Notes: generated from the sequence alone by a model not told the origin. A stretch of 60,349 nt of DNA from Burkholderiaceae bacterium (GCA_018882795.1 VERJ01000006.1:1-60349), one strand, 5' to 3'. Shown: positions 45,267-56,823, numbered from the stretch's first letter. Numbers and translations are program-made.

Positions 45267-45317
45267 TCCGACGCTCCTCGAGTCGAATCCCCGAAGCTCT
45301 CCCCTCGAATCACTGGC

Positions 45318-47057
45318 TTACATCAACGCGCGCACGGCCGCAAGCACTTCGGCTCGTTCACACGTTGAAGCCACCATGCCCACGCGCTGAAGTAACTCAA
45401 GTTTGCCTTCCTTCAGCGACCGCTCGCCCACGGTGACCCGCACCGGCACACCAATCAATTCCCAGTCGGCAAACATAGCGCCAGGCCGCTCATCCCGATC
45501 ATCCAGGGCCACATCAATGCCCGCCGCGATTAGCTCTTGATAGATCGCTTCGCTTTCCGCCTTAACCAGATCCGACTTGGCAGCGCCCACGGGGCAGATC
45601 ACGACCTCAAACGGCGCAATTGATGCGGGCCAGATGATGCCTTTCGCATCATGGCCCTGCTCAATCGCGGCGCCCACTATTCGTGTCACGCCGATGCCAT
45701 AACACCCCATCTCCATCAGCGCCGGTTTGCCCGTTTCATCCAGATAAGTGGCCTTCATGGCCTCGGAGTATTTGGTGCCGAGATAGAACACATGTCCCAC
45801 CTCAATGCCGCGCTGAATCGCAAGCGCCCCCTTTCCATCTGGTGAAGGATCACCTTCCACGACATTGCGGATGTCGGCCACCAGATCGGGCTCGGGGAGA
45901 TCCCTGCCCCAGTTCACGCCACGAATGTGGTGGTCCCACTGATTGGCCCCCGTGACAAAGTCACTCATGTTGGCTACGGTCCGGTCTGCAATCACGGACA
46001 CGGGCCTGCGCATCTTCACCGGCCCAAGGTAACCCGGCTTACATCCAAAGTGGGCCTCGATTTCCTCAGTCGATGCGAAACGAAATCCTTGATCAAGCCC
46101 TGCGACCTTACCCGCCTTGACTTCATTCAGATCGTGATCGCCACGCAGCAGCAATAGCCAAACGCGGGTCTCAGTGATCTCGCCCTTTTGATTGCGGGCA
46201 TCAGTTGCCAGAACGATGGACTTCACCGTGCGCTGAAGGGGCAGGCCCAGAAGGGCTGCCACATCGGCACAGGTGGACTTGCCCGGCGTGGGCACCACCG
46301 TTACGGGTTCTGTCGCCGGGCCGCGGGCGGGCAGCAGGCAGACGGCTTCGGCCAATTCAATATTGGCGGCGAAATCCGACTGGGGGCAATACACGATCGC
46401 GTCTTCGCCAGTATCTGCAATCACCTGAAATTCATGGGAGCGCGAGCCCCCGATCGCACCCGTATCGGCGGCGACTGCACGATAGGTGAGCCCAAGCCGA
46501 TCAAAAATCCGGCAGTAGCATGCAAACATCACGTCATAGCTTTGCTCTGCTCCAGCAACATCCCGATCAAAAGAGTAGGCATCCTTCATGGTGAATTCGC
46601 GGCCTCGCATCACACCGAATCGGGGCCGACGTTCATCACGGAATTTGGTCTGAATGTGATAAAAATTCTTGGGCAGCTGCCGCCAGCTTTTCAGCTCCTG
46701 ACGCGCAATATCCGTGATCACCTCCTCCGACGTCGGCTGAATCGCAAAGTCCCGGCCGTGGCGGTCTTTTACCCGCAACAATTCGGGGCCCATTTTTTCC
46801 CAGCGGCCGGTCTCCATCCAGAGCTCTGCTGGCTGCACCAGGGGCATCAGCAGCTCAATGGCACCTGCCCTATCCATCTCCTCGCGAATGATGCGCTCGA
46901 CCTTCCGAATCACACGCAGGCCCAGGGGCATGTAGTTGTAGATGCCAGCGCCCAGACGACGGATCATCGCCGCCCGCAGCATCAGCTTATGGCTGATGAC
47001 CTCAGCATCTGAAGGATCTTCTTTTAAGGTCTGGAAATGAAAACGGGAAATTCGCAT
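45318..47057 (-). CDS. proS: Prolyl-tRNA synthetase (bacterial type)
   Basis: A 579-aa class II aminoacyl-tRNA synthetase that charges tRNA-Pro. The catalytic core has motif 1 near [24 protein letters not shown], motif 2 [25 protein letters not shown] and motif 3 [14 protein letters not shown]; the editing (INS) domain lies between motifs 2 and 3 (about residues 225-400, including [10 protein letters not shown]). The C-terminal anticodon-binding domain ends in ...[13 protein letters not shown]. Length equals the E. coli type (572 aa). It is divergent from rppH; a tRNA-Pro gene lies at 51933. Confidence 0.97.
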   Translation of the reverse strand: MRISRFHFQTLKEDPSDAEVISHKLMLRAAMIRRLGAGIYNYMPLGLRVIRKVERIIREEMDRAGAIELLMPLVQPAELWMETGRWEKMGPELLRVKDRHGRDFAIQPTSEEVITDIARQELKSWRQLPKNFYHIQTKFRDERRPRFGVMRGREFTMKDAYSFDRDVAGAEQSYDVMFACYCRIFDRLGLTYRAVAADTGAIGGSRSHEFQVIADTGEDAIVYCPQSDFAANIELAEAVCLLPARGPATEPVTVVPTPGKSTCADVAALLGLPLQRTVKSIVLATDARNQKGEITETRVWLLLLRGDHDLNEVKAGKVAGLDQGFRFASTEEIEAHFGCKPGYLGPVKMRRPVSVIADRTVANMSDFVTGANQWDHHIRGVNWGRDLPEPDLVADIRNVVEGDPSPDGKGALAIQRGIEVGHVFYLGTKYSEAMKATYLDETGKPALMEMGCYGIGVTRIVGAAIEQGHDAKGIIWPASIAPFEVVICPVGAAKSDLVKAESEAIYQELIAAGIDVALDDRDERPGAMFADWELIGVPVRVTVGERSLKEGKLELLQRVGMVASTCERAEVLAAVRALM

Positions 47058-47126
47058 AGCTGCCCTTCTATAATCTGTGCCATTCTATGATCAATTGTTT
47101 TTCACTGAACGCTCCAGCCCGCAACC

Positions 47127-47766
47127 ATGCTTGACGAACACGGATACCGGCCCAATGTCGGCATCATCCTGATCAATCACAAGCGCCAGGTCTTCTGGGG
47201 CAAGCGGGTGCGCGAGCACTCCTGGCAGTTCCCCCAAGGCGGCATCAAGTCGGGCGAGGATCCGGAGCAGGCCATGTATCGGGAGCTGGAGGAAGAAACC
47301 GGCCTAAAACCCCATCACGTGGAGATCATCGGCCGCACCCGTGACTGGCTACACTACGACGTGCCGGAACGCTGGGTCCGCAGGGAATGGCGAGGCCACT
47401 ACCGGGGCCAAAAACAGATCTGGTTTCTGCTGAAAATGCTGGGTCAGGATTCTGATGTCACCCTGAAAAGCGATCTTGAAAAGCCCGAATTCGACGCCTG
47501 GCGCTGGCACGATTTCTGGATCCCGCTGGACTCTGTGATTGAGTTCAAACGCGGCGTCTATAAATCAGCGCTGACCGAATTATCCCAATTCATCTTCTCG
47601 GAAGATGAATTGGTGCGCATCCATAAGGTTGCCACAGACAGCTTCACGCAAGCGGTTGAACACTCAATGGAAGCCGGGCTAAAAATCGCGTCTGCCATGA
47701 TGGGTGCAACGAACGTTATCACCAGCCAGGAATCGACCAACGCCAATCAAAACCGCGTGGCGGAAA

Positions 47767-47792
<26 letters not shown>
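47127..47792 (+). CDS. rppH: RNA pyrophosphohydrolase RppH
   Basis: A Nudix hydrolase (221 aa) that removes pyrophosphate from the 5' end of mRNAs and starts their decay. It begins [27 protein letters not shown] and has the Nudix box at residues 38-60 ([20 protein letters not shown] plus TGL). The family core ends near residue 165; the extra 50-residue tail is poorly conserved-looking and its last 26 bases overlap the convergent proB gene. An extended -10-like TATAAT at 47069-47074 could be its promoter, without a clear -35. Confidence 0.94.
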
Positions 47793-50065
<2,273 letters not shown>

Positions 50066-50093
50066 TTAAACCTGTTCTCGTTTCCGAAACAGC

Positions 50094-50351
50094 TTATTCC
50101 GCCACCACACTGACTGTGGAACGATTCAATGGGCCGCGCACCGCAAACTTGACTTTGCCATTGGAGAGCGCAAACAGGGTGTGGTCCTTGCCCATGCCGA
50201 CGTTCTCACCTGCATGAAACTGGGTGCCACGCTGACGGACGATGATGCTGCCAGCTGCGATGTTCTCGCCACCAAACACTTTCACTCCAAGCCGTTTTGC
50301 CTCGGAATCACGACCATTTCGCGTACTGCCGCCGCCTTTTTTCTGTGCCAT
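50094..50351 (-). CDS. rpmA: 50S ribosomal protein L27
   Basis: An 85-aa bL27 that reaches the peptidyl transferase centre. It starts [29 protein letters not shown] and continues with [29 protein letters not shown], matching the family throughout with the usual length. The start follows rplU by 12 bp. No N-terminal cleavable extension of the Firmicutes kind is present. Confidence 0.97.
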   Translation of the reverse strand: MAQKKGGGSTRNGRDSEAKRLGVKVFGGENIAAGSIIVRQRGTQFHAGENVGMGKDHTLFALSNGKVKFAVRGPLNRSTVSVVAE

Positions 50352-50363
50352 TTTGCTGCTTCC

Positions 50364-50675
50364 TTACTTCTTGATTTCGAGAATGCTGAGTTCAGTGTAG
50401 TTCTGACGATGGCCCTGGCTCTTGGCAAAGTGCTTACGGCGACGATGCTTGAAGATGCGGACCTTGTCGTGGCGGCCATGGGCCACCACAGTAGCCTGCA
50501 CAGTGGCACCCTGAACTCGGGGGGAGCCCACCACCACGGAATCGCCCTCGCCCACAGCAAGGACCTGATCCAGAATCACCTTGCTGCCCACATCGGCGGC
50601 AAGCGACTCCACTTTGAGATTCATTCCGGTGGTCACGCGGTACTGCTTGCCCCCGGTTTTAATAACGGCGTACAT
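50364..50675 (-). CDS. rplU: 50S ribosomal protein L21
   Basis: A 103-aa bL21 rRNA-binding protein. [34 protein letters not shown] and the C-terminal signature [22 protein letters not shown] are canonical. It is the first gene of rplU-rpmA, with a near-consensus sigma70 promoter 40-67 bp upstream, and is divergent from ispB. Confidence 0.97.
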   Translation of the reverse strand: MYAVIKTGGKQYRVTTGMNLKVESLAADVGSKVILDQVLAVGEGDSVVVGSPRVQGATVQATVVAHGRHDKVRIFKHRRRKHFAKSQGHRQNYTELSILEIKK

Positions 50676-50713
50676 GGTTGACCTGCTTTATCTGAGAATC
50701 ACGAGAACCCGCC

Positions 50714-50742
50714 AATCTATTCGTAAGTGGCTGTTTTGTCAA
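50714..50742 (-). promoter_or_regulatory. Sigma70 promoter of rplU-rpmA
   Basis: On the minus strand a perfect -35 TTGACA and a -10 TAGATT are spaced by 17 bp, with the rplU ATG about 39 bp downstream of the -10. This is the best promoter match I found in the window. Confidence 0.8.
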
Positions 50743-50832
50743 ACGATTTTCCAGATTCGGACGACTGGGAGTCGAACGCCCCGGCGCTTGTGCCGAATGG
50801 GTGGGCAGGGCCAGGATGTCATAATTTCTCTT

Positions 50833-51876
50833 GTGAACGCCCCAACTTCCCCGATCCCTTACTCCCCCGCCAGCCCCCCAGAAGGCCCCCAAGGCATCGT
50901 TGCCCAGGAAATGGCGGCGGTCGATCTGGTGATCCGGCGGCGGCTTACCTCGGAGGTGGCCCTGATCGGCCAGGTGGCGGAATACATCATCCAGAGCGGT
51001 GGCAAAAGGGTCCGGCCCGCGCTGCTACTCATGATTACAGGCGCAATTAGCGCTCACTTACAAAAAACCATTAGCCCTTCTGGTCTGCTTGATGCCGACC
51101 GCTGCCGGATCATGGCAGCCGTCGTTGAGTTCATCCACACCGCCACCCTGCTGCACGACGATGTGGTGGATGAATCAGGCCTACGCCGCGGCCGACCCAC
51201 AGCCCACGTGCTGTTTGGCAATGCCGCGAGCGTGTTGGTGGGTGACTTTCTCTATTCCCGCGCCTTCCAGATGATGGTGGAAGTGGGCTCTTCCGAGGTC
51301 ATGGCGGTCATGGCCGAGAGCACCAACATCATTTCCGAGGGGGAGGTCTTGCAGCTGATGAACTGCCAGGATCCCGATGTCACCGAAGACCGCTATCTCA
51401 CAGTCATTCGCTTCAAGACCGCCAAGCTTTTCGAGGCCGCCGCCAAGGTACCGCCCGTGCTGGCCGGACTCGATCCCGCACTGATCGAGGGCTGCGCCGC
51501 CTACGGTCGGCACCTGGGAACGGCATTCCAGTTGATTGATGACGCCCTGGACTACGCCGGTGATGAAGCTGAAATCGGTAAGCGCGTGGGCGATGATCTT
51601 CGCGAGGGTAAGCCCACCCTGCCACTGATTCATGTCGTGGCGACAGGAACCGCCGAAGAACGACAGCTGATTCGTGATGCCATTGTGCAGCCCGATCAAG
51701 CCGATTTCGACAAGGTGATCGCCGCCATCCATCGCACCGGAGCGATGCAGTACACCCTGGACTGCGCTCAGCGTGAGTGTGAACTTGCAGCGGCAGCACT
51801 TGGTCCGCTGATAGACTCTGAATACAAGTCAGCCCTGCTCGAACTGCTCGAATTCGTGATCAAACGACGCGGCTAA
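50833..51876 (+). CDS. ispB: Octaprenyl diphosphate synthase (trans-polyprenyl synthase)
   Basis: A 347-aa long-chain polyprenyl diphosphate synthase that makes the ubiquinone side chain. First aspartate-rich motif: LLHDDVVDESGLRRGRPT, with DDVVD at residues 109-113; second: FQLIDDALDYAGD. FLYSRAFQMM and EGEVLQLM also fit. I chose the GTG at 50833 (about 25 residues before the conserved MAAVDLVI), since the upstream open frame crosses rplU and its promoter. A CATAAT at 50820-50825 could place the transcription start at or next to this GTG. Confidence 0.94.
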   Translation: MNAPTSPIPYSPASPPEGPQGIVAQEMAAVDLVIRRRLTSEVALIGQVAEYIIQSGGKRVRPALLLMITGAISAHLQKTISPSGLLDADRCRIMAAVVEFIHTATLLHDDVVDESGLRRGRPTAHVLFGNAASVLVGDFLYSRAFQMMVEVGSSEVMAVMAESTNIISEGEVLQLMNCQDPDVTEDRYLTVIRFKTAKLFEAAAKVPPVLAGLDPALIEGCAAYGRHLGTAFQLIDDALDYAGDEAEIGKRVGDDLREGKPTLPLIHVVATGTAEERQLIRDAIVQPDQADFDKVIAAIHRTGAMQYTLDCAQRECELAAAALGPLIDSEYKSALLELLEFVIKRRG

Positions 51877-51913
51877 ATCCAAGCCAGATTTCATGACCAA
51901 ACGGGTTACCTGC

Positions 51914-51919
51914 TAGACT
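51914..51919 (+). promoter_or_regulatory. Candidate -10 element of the tRNA-Pro gene
   Basis: TAGACT ends 13 bp before the mature tRNA 5' end, a normal distance for a tRNA promoter. The -35 is weak (TTCATG-like, 18-19 bp upstream). Readthrough from ispB is an alternative. Confidence 0.3.
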
Positions 51920-51932
51920 TCGGCCTTCATTT

Positions 51933-52009
<77 letters not shown>

Positions 52010-52115
52010 GGAAGCTCCCCTTCCGATGTATCCCGATCTCGTTTTTCTCCGCTAGTCTTATGGCATCGCCATTTCCGGCCCGGGCCCAACAAGCCTCCCG
52101 CCGCCCGACTCCGCT

Positions 52116-53402
52116 TTGAACCAATTGCCCCTTTGGACCCACCTGATCGCGATCATCGCGCTGCTACTGATTTCCGGTTTTTTTTCCATTTCCGAGACCA
52201 GCATGATGGCGGTCAATCGCTATCGTCTACGGCACCTGGCCCAGCAAGGCAAAAGCGGCGCCAAGCGGGTGCTGTCTTTGCTCAACCAGACAGATCGGTT
52301 ACTGGCCACCATCTTGCTGGGTAATAACCTGGTCAACGCGGCGCTCACGGCGCTGGTGACCGCGCTAGCCATCCAGTCTTTTGGCAATAACGATACGGTA
52401 TTGGCGATCGCCACCGCCCTGGTGGCAATGGCGATCATTATCTTTGCGGAAATCACACCGAAGATCATTGGTGCGAGTCGGCCTGAGCCCATTGCCATGG
52501 CCGCAAGCCTGGTGCTCGCACCGCTGATTCGATTTGGCTACCCCCTTGTGATTGTTGTGAATACCTTAGTGTCGGGGCTCATCCGCATGATCGGACTACG
52601 CAAGGTCACCCAAGCGGGTAATCAGCAAGCCATGTCGACACAAGAATTGCGCACGGCGATCCTTGAATCCACCCGTCTGATTCCCGCCAAACACCGCAGC
52701 ATCATGCTCAATTTGTTTGATATTGAAGATTTGACCGTGGATGACGTGATGGTGCCGAGAAGCCGTATCGAGGCGCTTGACCTGGAAAGCGACGCCCAGA
52801 CCTTGATTGATCAGCTCACCACCTGCTTTCACAACAAGCTGCCGGTTTTTGAGGGCGATATTCATAACATTGTCGGGATCCTGCATGTCCGTAAAGCCAT
52901 GGGCCTGCTCTCGCGGGAGGGTTTTAATCGGGATGCAATCCGCGAAACCCTGATCGAACCCTACTTTGTGCCGAGTGGCACACCGCTATTCACCCAGCTG
53001 CAATACTTCCAAGAGAATAAACAACGCATCGGGCTGGTGGTAGATGAGTATGGCGAGATTGAGGGGCTGGTCACGCTCGAGGATATTATCGAAGAGCTGG
53101 TGGGTGAATTCACCACCAATGCGCCGGGCGATCAATCCACGGGCCTGCATTGGGATGCGGATGGCACCATCGTGGTGGACGGCACTTCGCCAGTAAGGGA
53201 TCTCAATCGCCGTCTGGGAATTCAACTGCCCACAGATGGCGCAAGAACTCTGAATGGGTTGCTGCTTGAGACGCTGCAGGATCTGCCTGACGCACACGTG
53301 TCTGTAAAAATTTCTGATGTGCCTATGGAAATTCTTCAGACCCAGGGTCGAGTGATTCGGCGTGTGCGACTCATACGCCCCTCGGCAGAGGCCGGTCATT
53401 GA
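52116..53402 (+). CDS. CNNM/CorC-HlyC family membrane protein with CBS pair
   Basis: A 428-aa protein of the YfjD/YtfL type, linked to Mg2+/Co2+ handling. The N-terminal DUF21 (CNNM) domain has three to four helices beginning LIAIIALLLISGFFSISETSMMAVNRYRL and AILILFGN-type LLGNNLVNAALTAL; a CBS pair spans about residues 205-330 (VDDVMVPRSRIEALDLE, EYGEIEGLVTLEDIIEELVGE); a CorC_HlyC domain ends it. No ATG lies before the first helix, so a TTG start at 52116 is needed. Its stop is 1 base before the prepilin peptidase ATG region. Confidence 0.9.
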   Translation: MNQLPLWTHLIAIIALLLISGFFSISETSMMAVNRYRLRHLAQQGKSGAKRVLSLLNQTDRLLATILLGNNLVNAALTALVTALAIQSFGNNDTVLAIATALVAMAIIIFAEITPKIIGASRPEPIAMAASLVLAPLIRFGYPLVIVVNTLVSGLIRMIGLRKVTQAGNQQAMSTQELRTAILESTRLIPAKHRSIMLNLFDIEDLTVDDVMVPRSRIEALDLESDAQTLIDQLTTCFHNKLPVFEGDIHNIVGILHVRKAMGLLSREGFNRDAIRETLIEPYFVPSGTPLFTQLQYFQENKQRIGLVVDEYGEIEGLVTLEDIIEELVGEFTTNAPGDQSTGLHWDADGTIVVDGTSPVRDLNRRLGIQLPTDGARTLNGLLLETLQDLPDAHVSVKISDVPMEILQTQGRVIRRVRLIRPSAEAGH

Positions 53403-53403
53403 G

Positions 53404-54159
53404 ATGACAATCCTTGCGGAATCTCATCTTCAAACTGAAACCATCACTGCGCTGGTTATGGCTGCAGCAGTTGCGCTCATCGTGCTCAAACCGCTGGCAG
53501 CACTAGGCAGATGGAGTATCCTGCGTTGGATTACGGAGGATATGGCTGCAAGGCTAAAACGGCTGCCTGCTGCATGGTGGATCACAACGCCATTGCTGGC
53601 CACGCTGATGTGTAGCGTCATGCTGCCGCAGACCAATCTCAATCAGTCCAGCAACCTCATTGCCATGGCACTGTTCACAGGATTGCTTACGGGGCTGCTC
53701 ATTAACCTCACCCGAATTGATGCTGCCTGCCGACTGCTGCCCGACCCCCTGACAGGGCTCTTGGTCGCAACAGGACTCACAGCGCACGGGCTAAACCTGC
53801 CGCCGGTGGATATCAGCCTGGCAGATGGGCTCATCGGATGCATACTGGGCTACAGCCTGCTGTGGCTCATTGCGCTACTTTTTAAGAAATTCAGAAACAT
53901 TGATGCCATGGGACGAGGCGACTTCGCGATGAGCGCCGGACTTGGTGCATGGCTGGGATGGCAGTCCATCCCAATGGCCTGGATGGTGGCCAGTCTGGCG
54001 GGGATTCTCTTCGCATTGCTGGGCCGAAAACCACAGCAGGTCAACAACGCAGAGACCGCGGTTGGCACGGTCTCACCTAGGCCACTGTGGGATGCCGAAA
54101 TTCCGTTTGGGCCGGCACTGGCACTTGGGACGATTGCCACATGGGTGCATCTTGGCTGA
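53404..54159 (+). CDS. Prepilin peptidase-like A24 protein lacking the Cys-rich N-terminal domain
   Basis: A 251-aa polytopic membrane protein related to PilD. Both catalytic Asp sites of A24 peptidases are present: RIDAACRLLPDPLTGLLV near residue 102 and NIDAMGRGDFAMSAGLGAWLGWQ near residue 168 (GxGD). The N-terminal region that in PilD holds the CxxC pairs and N-methyltransferase activity is absent or unrecognisable (only one Cys there). It sits directly before coaE-zapD, the standard pilD position, but pilB and pilC are missing. It may be a reduced but active peptidase or a decaying gene. Confidence 0.75.
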   Translation: MTILAESHLQTETITALVMAAAVALIVLKPLAALGRWSILRWITEDMAARLKRLPAAWWITTPLLATLMCSVMLPQTNLNQSSNLIAMALFTGLLTGLLINLTRIDAACRLLPDPLTGLLVATGLTAHGLNLPPVDISLADGLIGCILGYSLLWLIALLFKKFRNIDAMGRGDFAMSAGLGAWLGWQSIPMAWMVASLAGILFALLGRKPQQVNNAETAVGTVSPRPLWDAEIPFGPALALGTIATWVHLG

Positions 54160-54772
54160 ACGCATTGTCATTCTGACGGGCGGCATTGGCTGCGGCAAGA
54201 GCCTGGTGGCCGAGCGGTTTGCCCACAAGGGCATCGCCATCGTGGATGCTGACGACATCTCCCATCGACTCACGGGTCCATCTGGAAAAGCAATTGACGC
54301 TATACAGAAGGCCTTCGGTGATGCGGTCATCACCGCAGATCGGCGACTGGACCGGCCTAAGGTACGGGCCATGGTGTTTGCAGACCCGAATGCTCGCGCC
54401 AAGCTGGAGGCCATACTTCACCCCATGATTCAGGCGGAAGCCCAAAGCGCACTGGCCGCAGCCAAGGGCCCCTACGCCATTTATATGGTCCCCCTCTGGG
54501 TAGAAAAACAACCAAACGACCTGGAGAATTTGGATACCCAGCGGCTCTCCCCAGCGGCCGTGGTCGTCGTGGACTGCGAGGAAGAGGTACAGATTCAGCG
54601 GGTCATGAAACGCAGCGGTCTGCCTCGGGATCAGGTGCTGGCCATCATGGCCGCCCAGGCATCACGCCAAGAGCGATGTCGTGCCGCCGACCACATCTTG
54701 AACAACAGCGGCACACAGGAAGCGATCTGGGCCCAGGTCGACGCACTGCACGATACTCTAATTCATTCATAA
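54152..54772 (+). CDS. coaE: Dephospho-CoA kinase
   Basis: A 206-aa kinase for the last step of coenzyme A synthesis. The P-loop TGGIGCGKSLVAERF covers residues 9-23; IVDADDISHRLTGPSG, HPMIQAEAQSAL, VVVDCEEEVQIQRVMKRSGL and AAQASRQERCRAADHILNN follow in family order. There is no ATG in place; a TTG at 54152 overlapping the previous stop by 8 bp gives exactly the E. coli length. The upstream open frame back to 53942 is a shadow in the peptidase gene. Confidence 0.94.
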   Translation: MAERIVILTGGIGCGKSLVAERFAHKGIAIVDADDISHRLTGPSGKAIDAIQKAFGDAVITADRRLDRPKVRAMVFADPNARAKLEAILHPMIQAEAQSALAAAKGPYAIYMVPLWVEKQPNDLENLDTQRLSPAAVVVVDCEEEVQIQRVMKRSGLPRDQVLAIMAAQASRQERCRAADHILNNSGTQEAIWAQVDALHDTLIHS

Positions 54773-54780
54773 TTCCGGTT

Positions 54781-55581
54781 ATGCGCGACCCAACCACGCC
54801 CGCCGTTGCGGCCCCCCCAGGCTGGATGACCTTTGAATTCCCCTGCAATGAGCGCATACGTTCATTGCTCAGAATCGAGAGTCTCTTTAAACGGTGTCAC
54901 ACTTTCAACCAGCAGACCTCGGCATTTGACCATCAGGCTGCCCTCTGGTCGCTGTTTGAATTGTTTGATCTGGTCGGTGGCCGTGGCGATATCAAATCTG
55001 AACTGCTGCAGGAGCTGGATCGTCAACGATCCCGCCTTAACCAGTTCTCCGGCAAACCTGGTGTCTCTCAAGATGCGCTCGATGAATTACTAGAACGTCT
55101 TCAAGGAATTTTCAATCAACTCTCTGCAGCCAACACGCGGCTCGGCCCGCATATTCCCGAACATGAATGGCTTCAGCTGCTCAAAGGCCGCTTTGGCATT
55201 CCGGGCGGCATCTGCGAATTCGATATTCCCTCGCTGCATGTCTGGCTGCATCGGCCAGTTGAAATCCGACAGGCCATGCTCAGCGCCTGGCTTGATTCGC
55301 TTCAGCCCGTGTATGACGGCATTGAAATCGTTCTTAGGCTGCTGCGCGAAGGAACACGATCTGAGTCCTATCTTGCATCGGGTGGCTATTTCGAACTCTC
55401 AATGGATGGCCGCCAGATCCAGATCATTCGCGTTGCTGTGCCCAGGCAGCCCGAAGTGGTCGCTGAAATCAGTGCCAATAAATATGTTGTCTCGGTACGT
55501 TTTCGCCAACTCGAATCCTCGATGCATCTCAAGATGATCGAGCAGGAAATTCCTTTTCAGCTCACACTCTGTAATTTCTGA
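54781..55581 (+). CDS. zapD: Cell division protein ZapD
   Basis: A 266-aa ZapD (YacF), which crosslinks FtsZ filaments at the division ring. FEFPCNERIRSLLRIESLF, ALWSLFELFDLVGGRGDIKSELLQELDRQ, IPGGICEFDIPSLHVWLH and VEIRQAMLSAWLDSLQPVYDGIEIVLRLLR are family blocks. The ATG at 54781 follows coaE by 8 bp. The small zinc protein gene yacG, which commonly comes next, is absent; instead the convergent mutT gene overlaps the last 20 bp. Confidence 0.94.
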   Translation: MRDPTTPAVAAPPGWMTFEFPCNERIRSLLRIESLFKRCHTFNQQTSAFDHQAALWSLFELFDLVGGRGDIKSELLQELDRQRSRLNQFSGKPGVSQDALDELLERLQGIFNQLSAANTRLGPHIPEHEWLQLLKGRFGIPGGICEFDIPSLHVWLHRPVEIRQAMLSAWLDSLQPVYDGIEIVLRLLREGTRSESYLASGGYFELSMDGRQIQIIRVAVPRQPEVVAEISANKYVVSVRFRQLESSMHLKMIEQEIPFQLTLCNF

Positions 55582-55969
55582 TTTTCTGCAACAGCGGCAA
55601 TGTCGCTGGCAGTATCGGATAAGGCCAGGCCTGATCCAACCCCACCCAGAGGGTGCGTTGGCCCTCAAGTGCCTTGGGTTCACCCCGCCAGCCCGTCACC
55701 CAATGAAAATGAAGGGCCACATGGGCGTGGGGATATCGATGCTCAACAGTCCAGGCAAACCTTAATGCTTCAACTTCGATGCTGATTTCCTCTCTAAGCT
55801 CACGCTGTAGGGCCTGGATTGCGCTCTCGCCCGGTTCAATTTTCCCGCCAGGAAATTCCCAATAGCCCTGAAACGCTTTGCCCATCGGGCGCGTGCTCAT
55901 CAACACTGCGTCATCCCGACGCACCAGTATGCCAACCGTAACCTGCAGCAACGGGGGCGATGCAGTCAA
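55562..55969 (-). CDS. mutT: 8-oxo-dGTP diphosphatase (MutT-type Nudix hydrolase)
   Basis: A 135-aa Nudix hydrolase that removes oxidised dGTP. QVTVGILVRRDDAVLMSTRPMGKAFQGYWEFPGGKIEPGESAIQALQRELREE contains the Nudix box (GGKIEPGES...RELREEISIE); the end WVGLDQAWPYPILPATLPLL matches MutT. The best start is a TTG at 55969 that overlaps the stop of the upstream ATPase gene as TTGA; the open frame to 56041 has no better site. It overlaps zapD by 20 bp convergently. Confidence 0.88.
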   Translation of the reverse strand: MTASPPLLQVTVGILVRRDDAVLMSTRPMGKAFQGYWEFPGGKIEPGESAIQALQRELREEISIEVEALRFAWTVEHRYPHAHVALHFHWVTGWRGEPKALEGQRTLWVGLDQAWPYPILPATLPLLQKIRNYRV

Positions 55970-56823
55970 TGCCGTCCAGCCCAGTCGCGGGCAAAGTGCA
56001 GCGCCACACGGCCCGATCGGGATCCGCGCTCCAGAGCCCACTGCAGGGCGGGCTGACGGGCCTCGTCAATCAGTGCGGGGGTGCAACCAAAATGGGCGAG
56101 CCAGTGCGTGACGATATCCAAATAATCTTGTTGATTGAAACTATGGAAAGACACCCACAGGCCGAAGCGCTCTGAGAGCGAGACTTTTTCTTCAACTGTC
56201 TCACCGGGGTGAATCTCACCGCTGGCCTCGTAGCGAGTCTCGAGATTCTCGCTCATGTGTTCGGGCATGAGATGCCGACGATTTGAGGTTGCATAGATCA
56301 AGAGGTTTTCCGACTGGGCCGCAACCGAGCCATCCAGAACAGATTTCAGAGCCTTATAGCCTGCATCACCTGATTCAAACGAGAGGTCATCGCAAAAGAG
56401 AATGAAGCGATAAGGGGCCTTAGAGACCATCTCGACAATGCGGGGCAGATCCATCAGATCCTGCTTTTCCACCTCCACAACCCGCAGGCCCTGGCTGTGA
56501 AATTCTGAAAGGCAGGCCCTCACCAAAGAAGACTTGCCTGTGCCACGGGCACCAGTCATGAGCACATTATTGGCAGGCTTTTTGGCAAGAAACTGCCGGG
56601 TGTTTTGAGCAATGAGCTCTTTTTGCCGCTCAATATGCTGAAGATCCGCGAACCGGATCTCTGCAAAATGGGTCACGGGTTCTAGATATGAGACATGGCC
56701 CAGCAAGGTGGGCCGCCTGATCCAACGCATAGCCTTCACACTGGCAAAGTCAGGTGCAGCGGGCAGCGTCGGCAGCAAGCTATTGAGTTTGGCTAACAGC
56801 TCATTCATGGCAGTTTGCGACAT
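55966..56823 (-). CDS. DUF815 family P-loop ATPase
   Basis: A 285-aa AAA-like ATPase of the DUF815 family. Walker A GARGTGKSSLVRA is at residues 91-103; FILFCDDLSFESGDAGYKALKSVLDGSV carries the Walker B-type acidic residues; a sensor-like LLIYATSNRRHLMPEHMSEN follows. The C-terminal SLSERFGLWVSFHSFNQQDYLDIV is a family hallmark. Function is uncharacterised in general; in Burkholderiales it lies between mutT and argJ, as here. The start is 12 bp from the argJ stop. Confidence 0.88.
   Translation of the reverse strand: MSQTAMNELLAKLNSLLPTLPAAPDFASVKAMRWIRRPTLLGHVSYLEPVTHFAEIRFADLQHIERQKELIAQNTRQFLAKKPANNVLMTGARGTGKSSLVRACLSEFHSQGLRVVEVEKQDLMDLPRIVEMVSKAPYRFILFCDDLSFESGDAGYKALKSVLDGSVAAQSENLLIYATSNRRHLMPEHMSENLETRYEASGEIHPGETVEEKVSLSERFGLWVSFHSFNQQDYLDIVTHWLAHFGCTPALIDEARQPALQWALERGSRSGRVALHFARDWAGRH

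Noticed and set aside
45113-45313. A 66-codon minus-strand frame spanning the 25-bp repeats between proS and the hydratase gene.
   Set aside because: It is made mostly of the repeated DNA units read in one frame, has low-complexity polar composition and no recognisable domain. I treat the region as non-coding repeat.
46188-47012. A 274-codon plus-strand frame opposite proS.
   Set aside because: It lies wholly antisense to a clear prolyl-tRNA synthetase and is a codon-bias shadow. The same holds for long frames opposite nrdA (39077-39778) and tldD/aroG (4704-5372).
52010-52045. A GGAAG/CTTCC mini-hairpin after the tRNA-Pro gene.
   Set aside because: The stem has only five pairs and the T-run is about 15 bases away; too weak to call a terminator.
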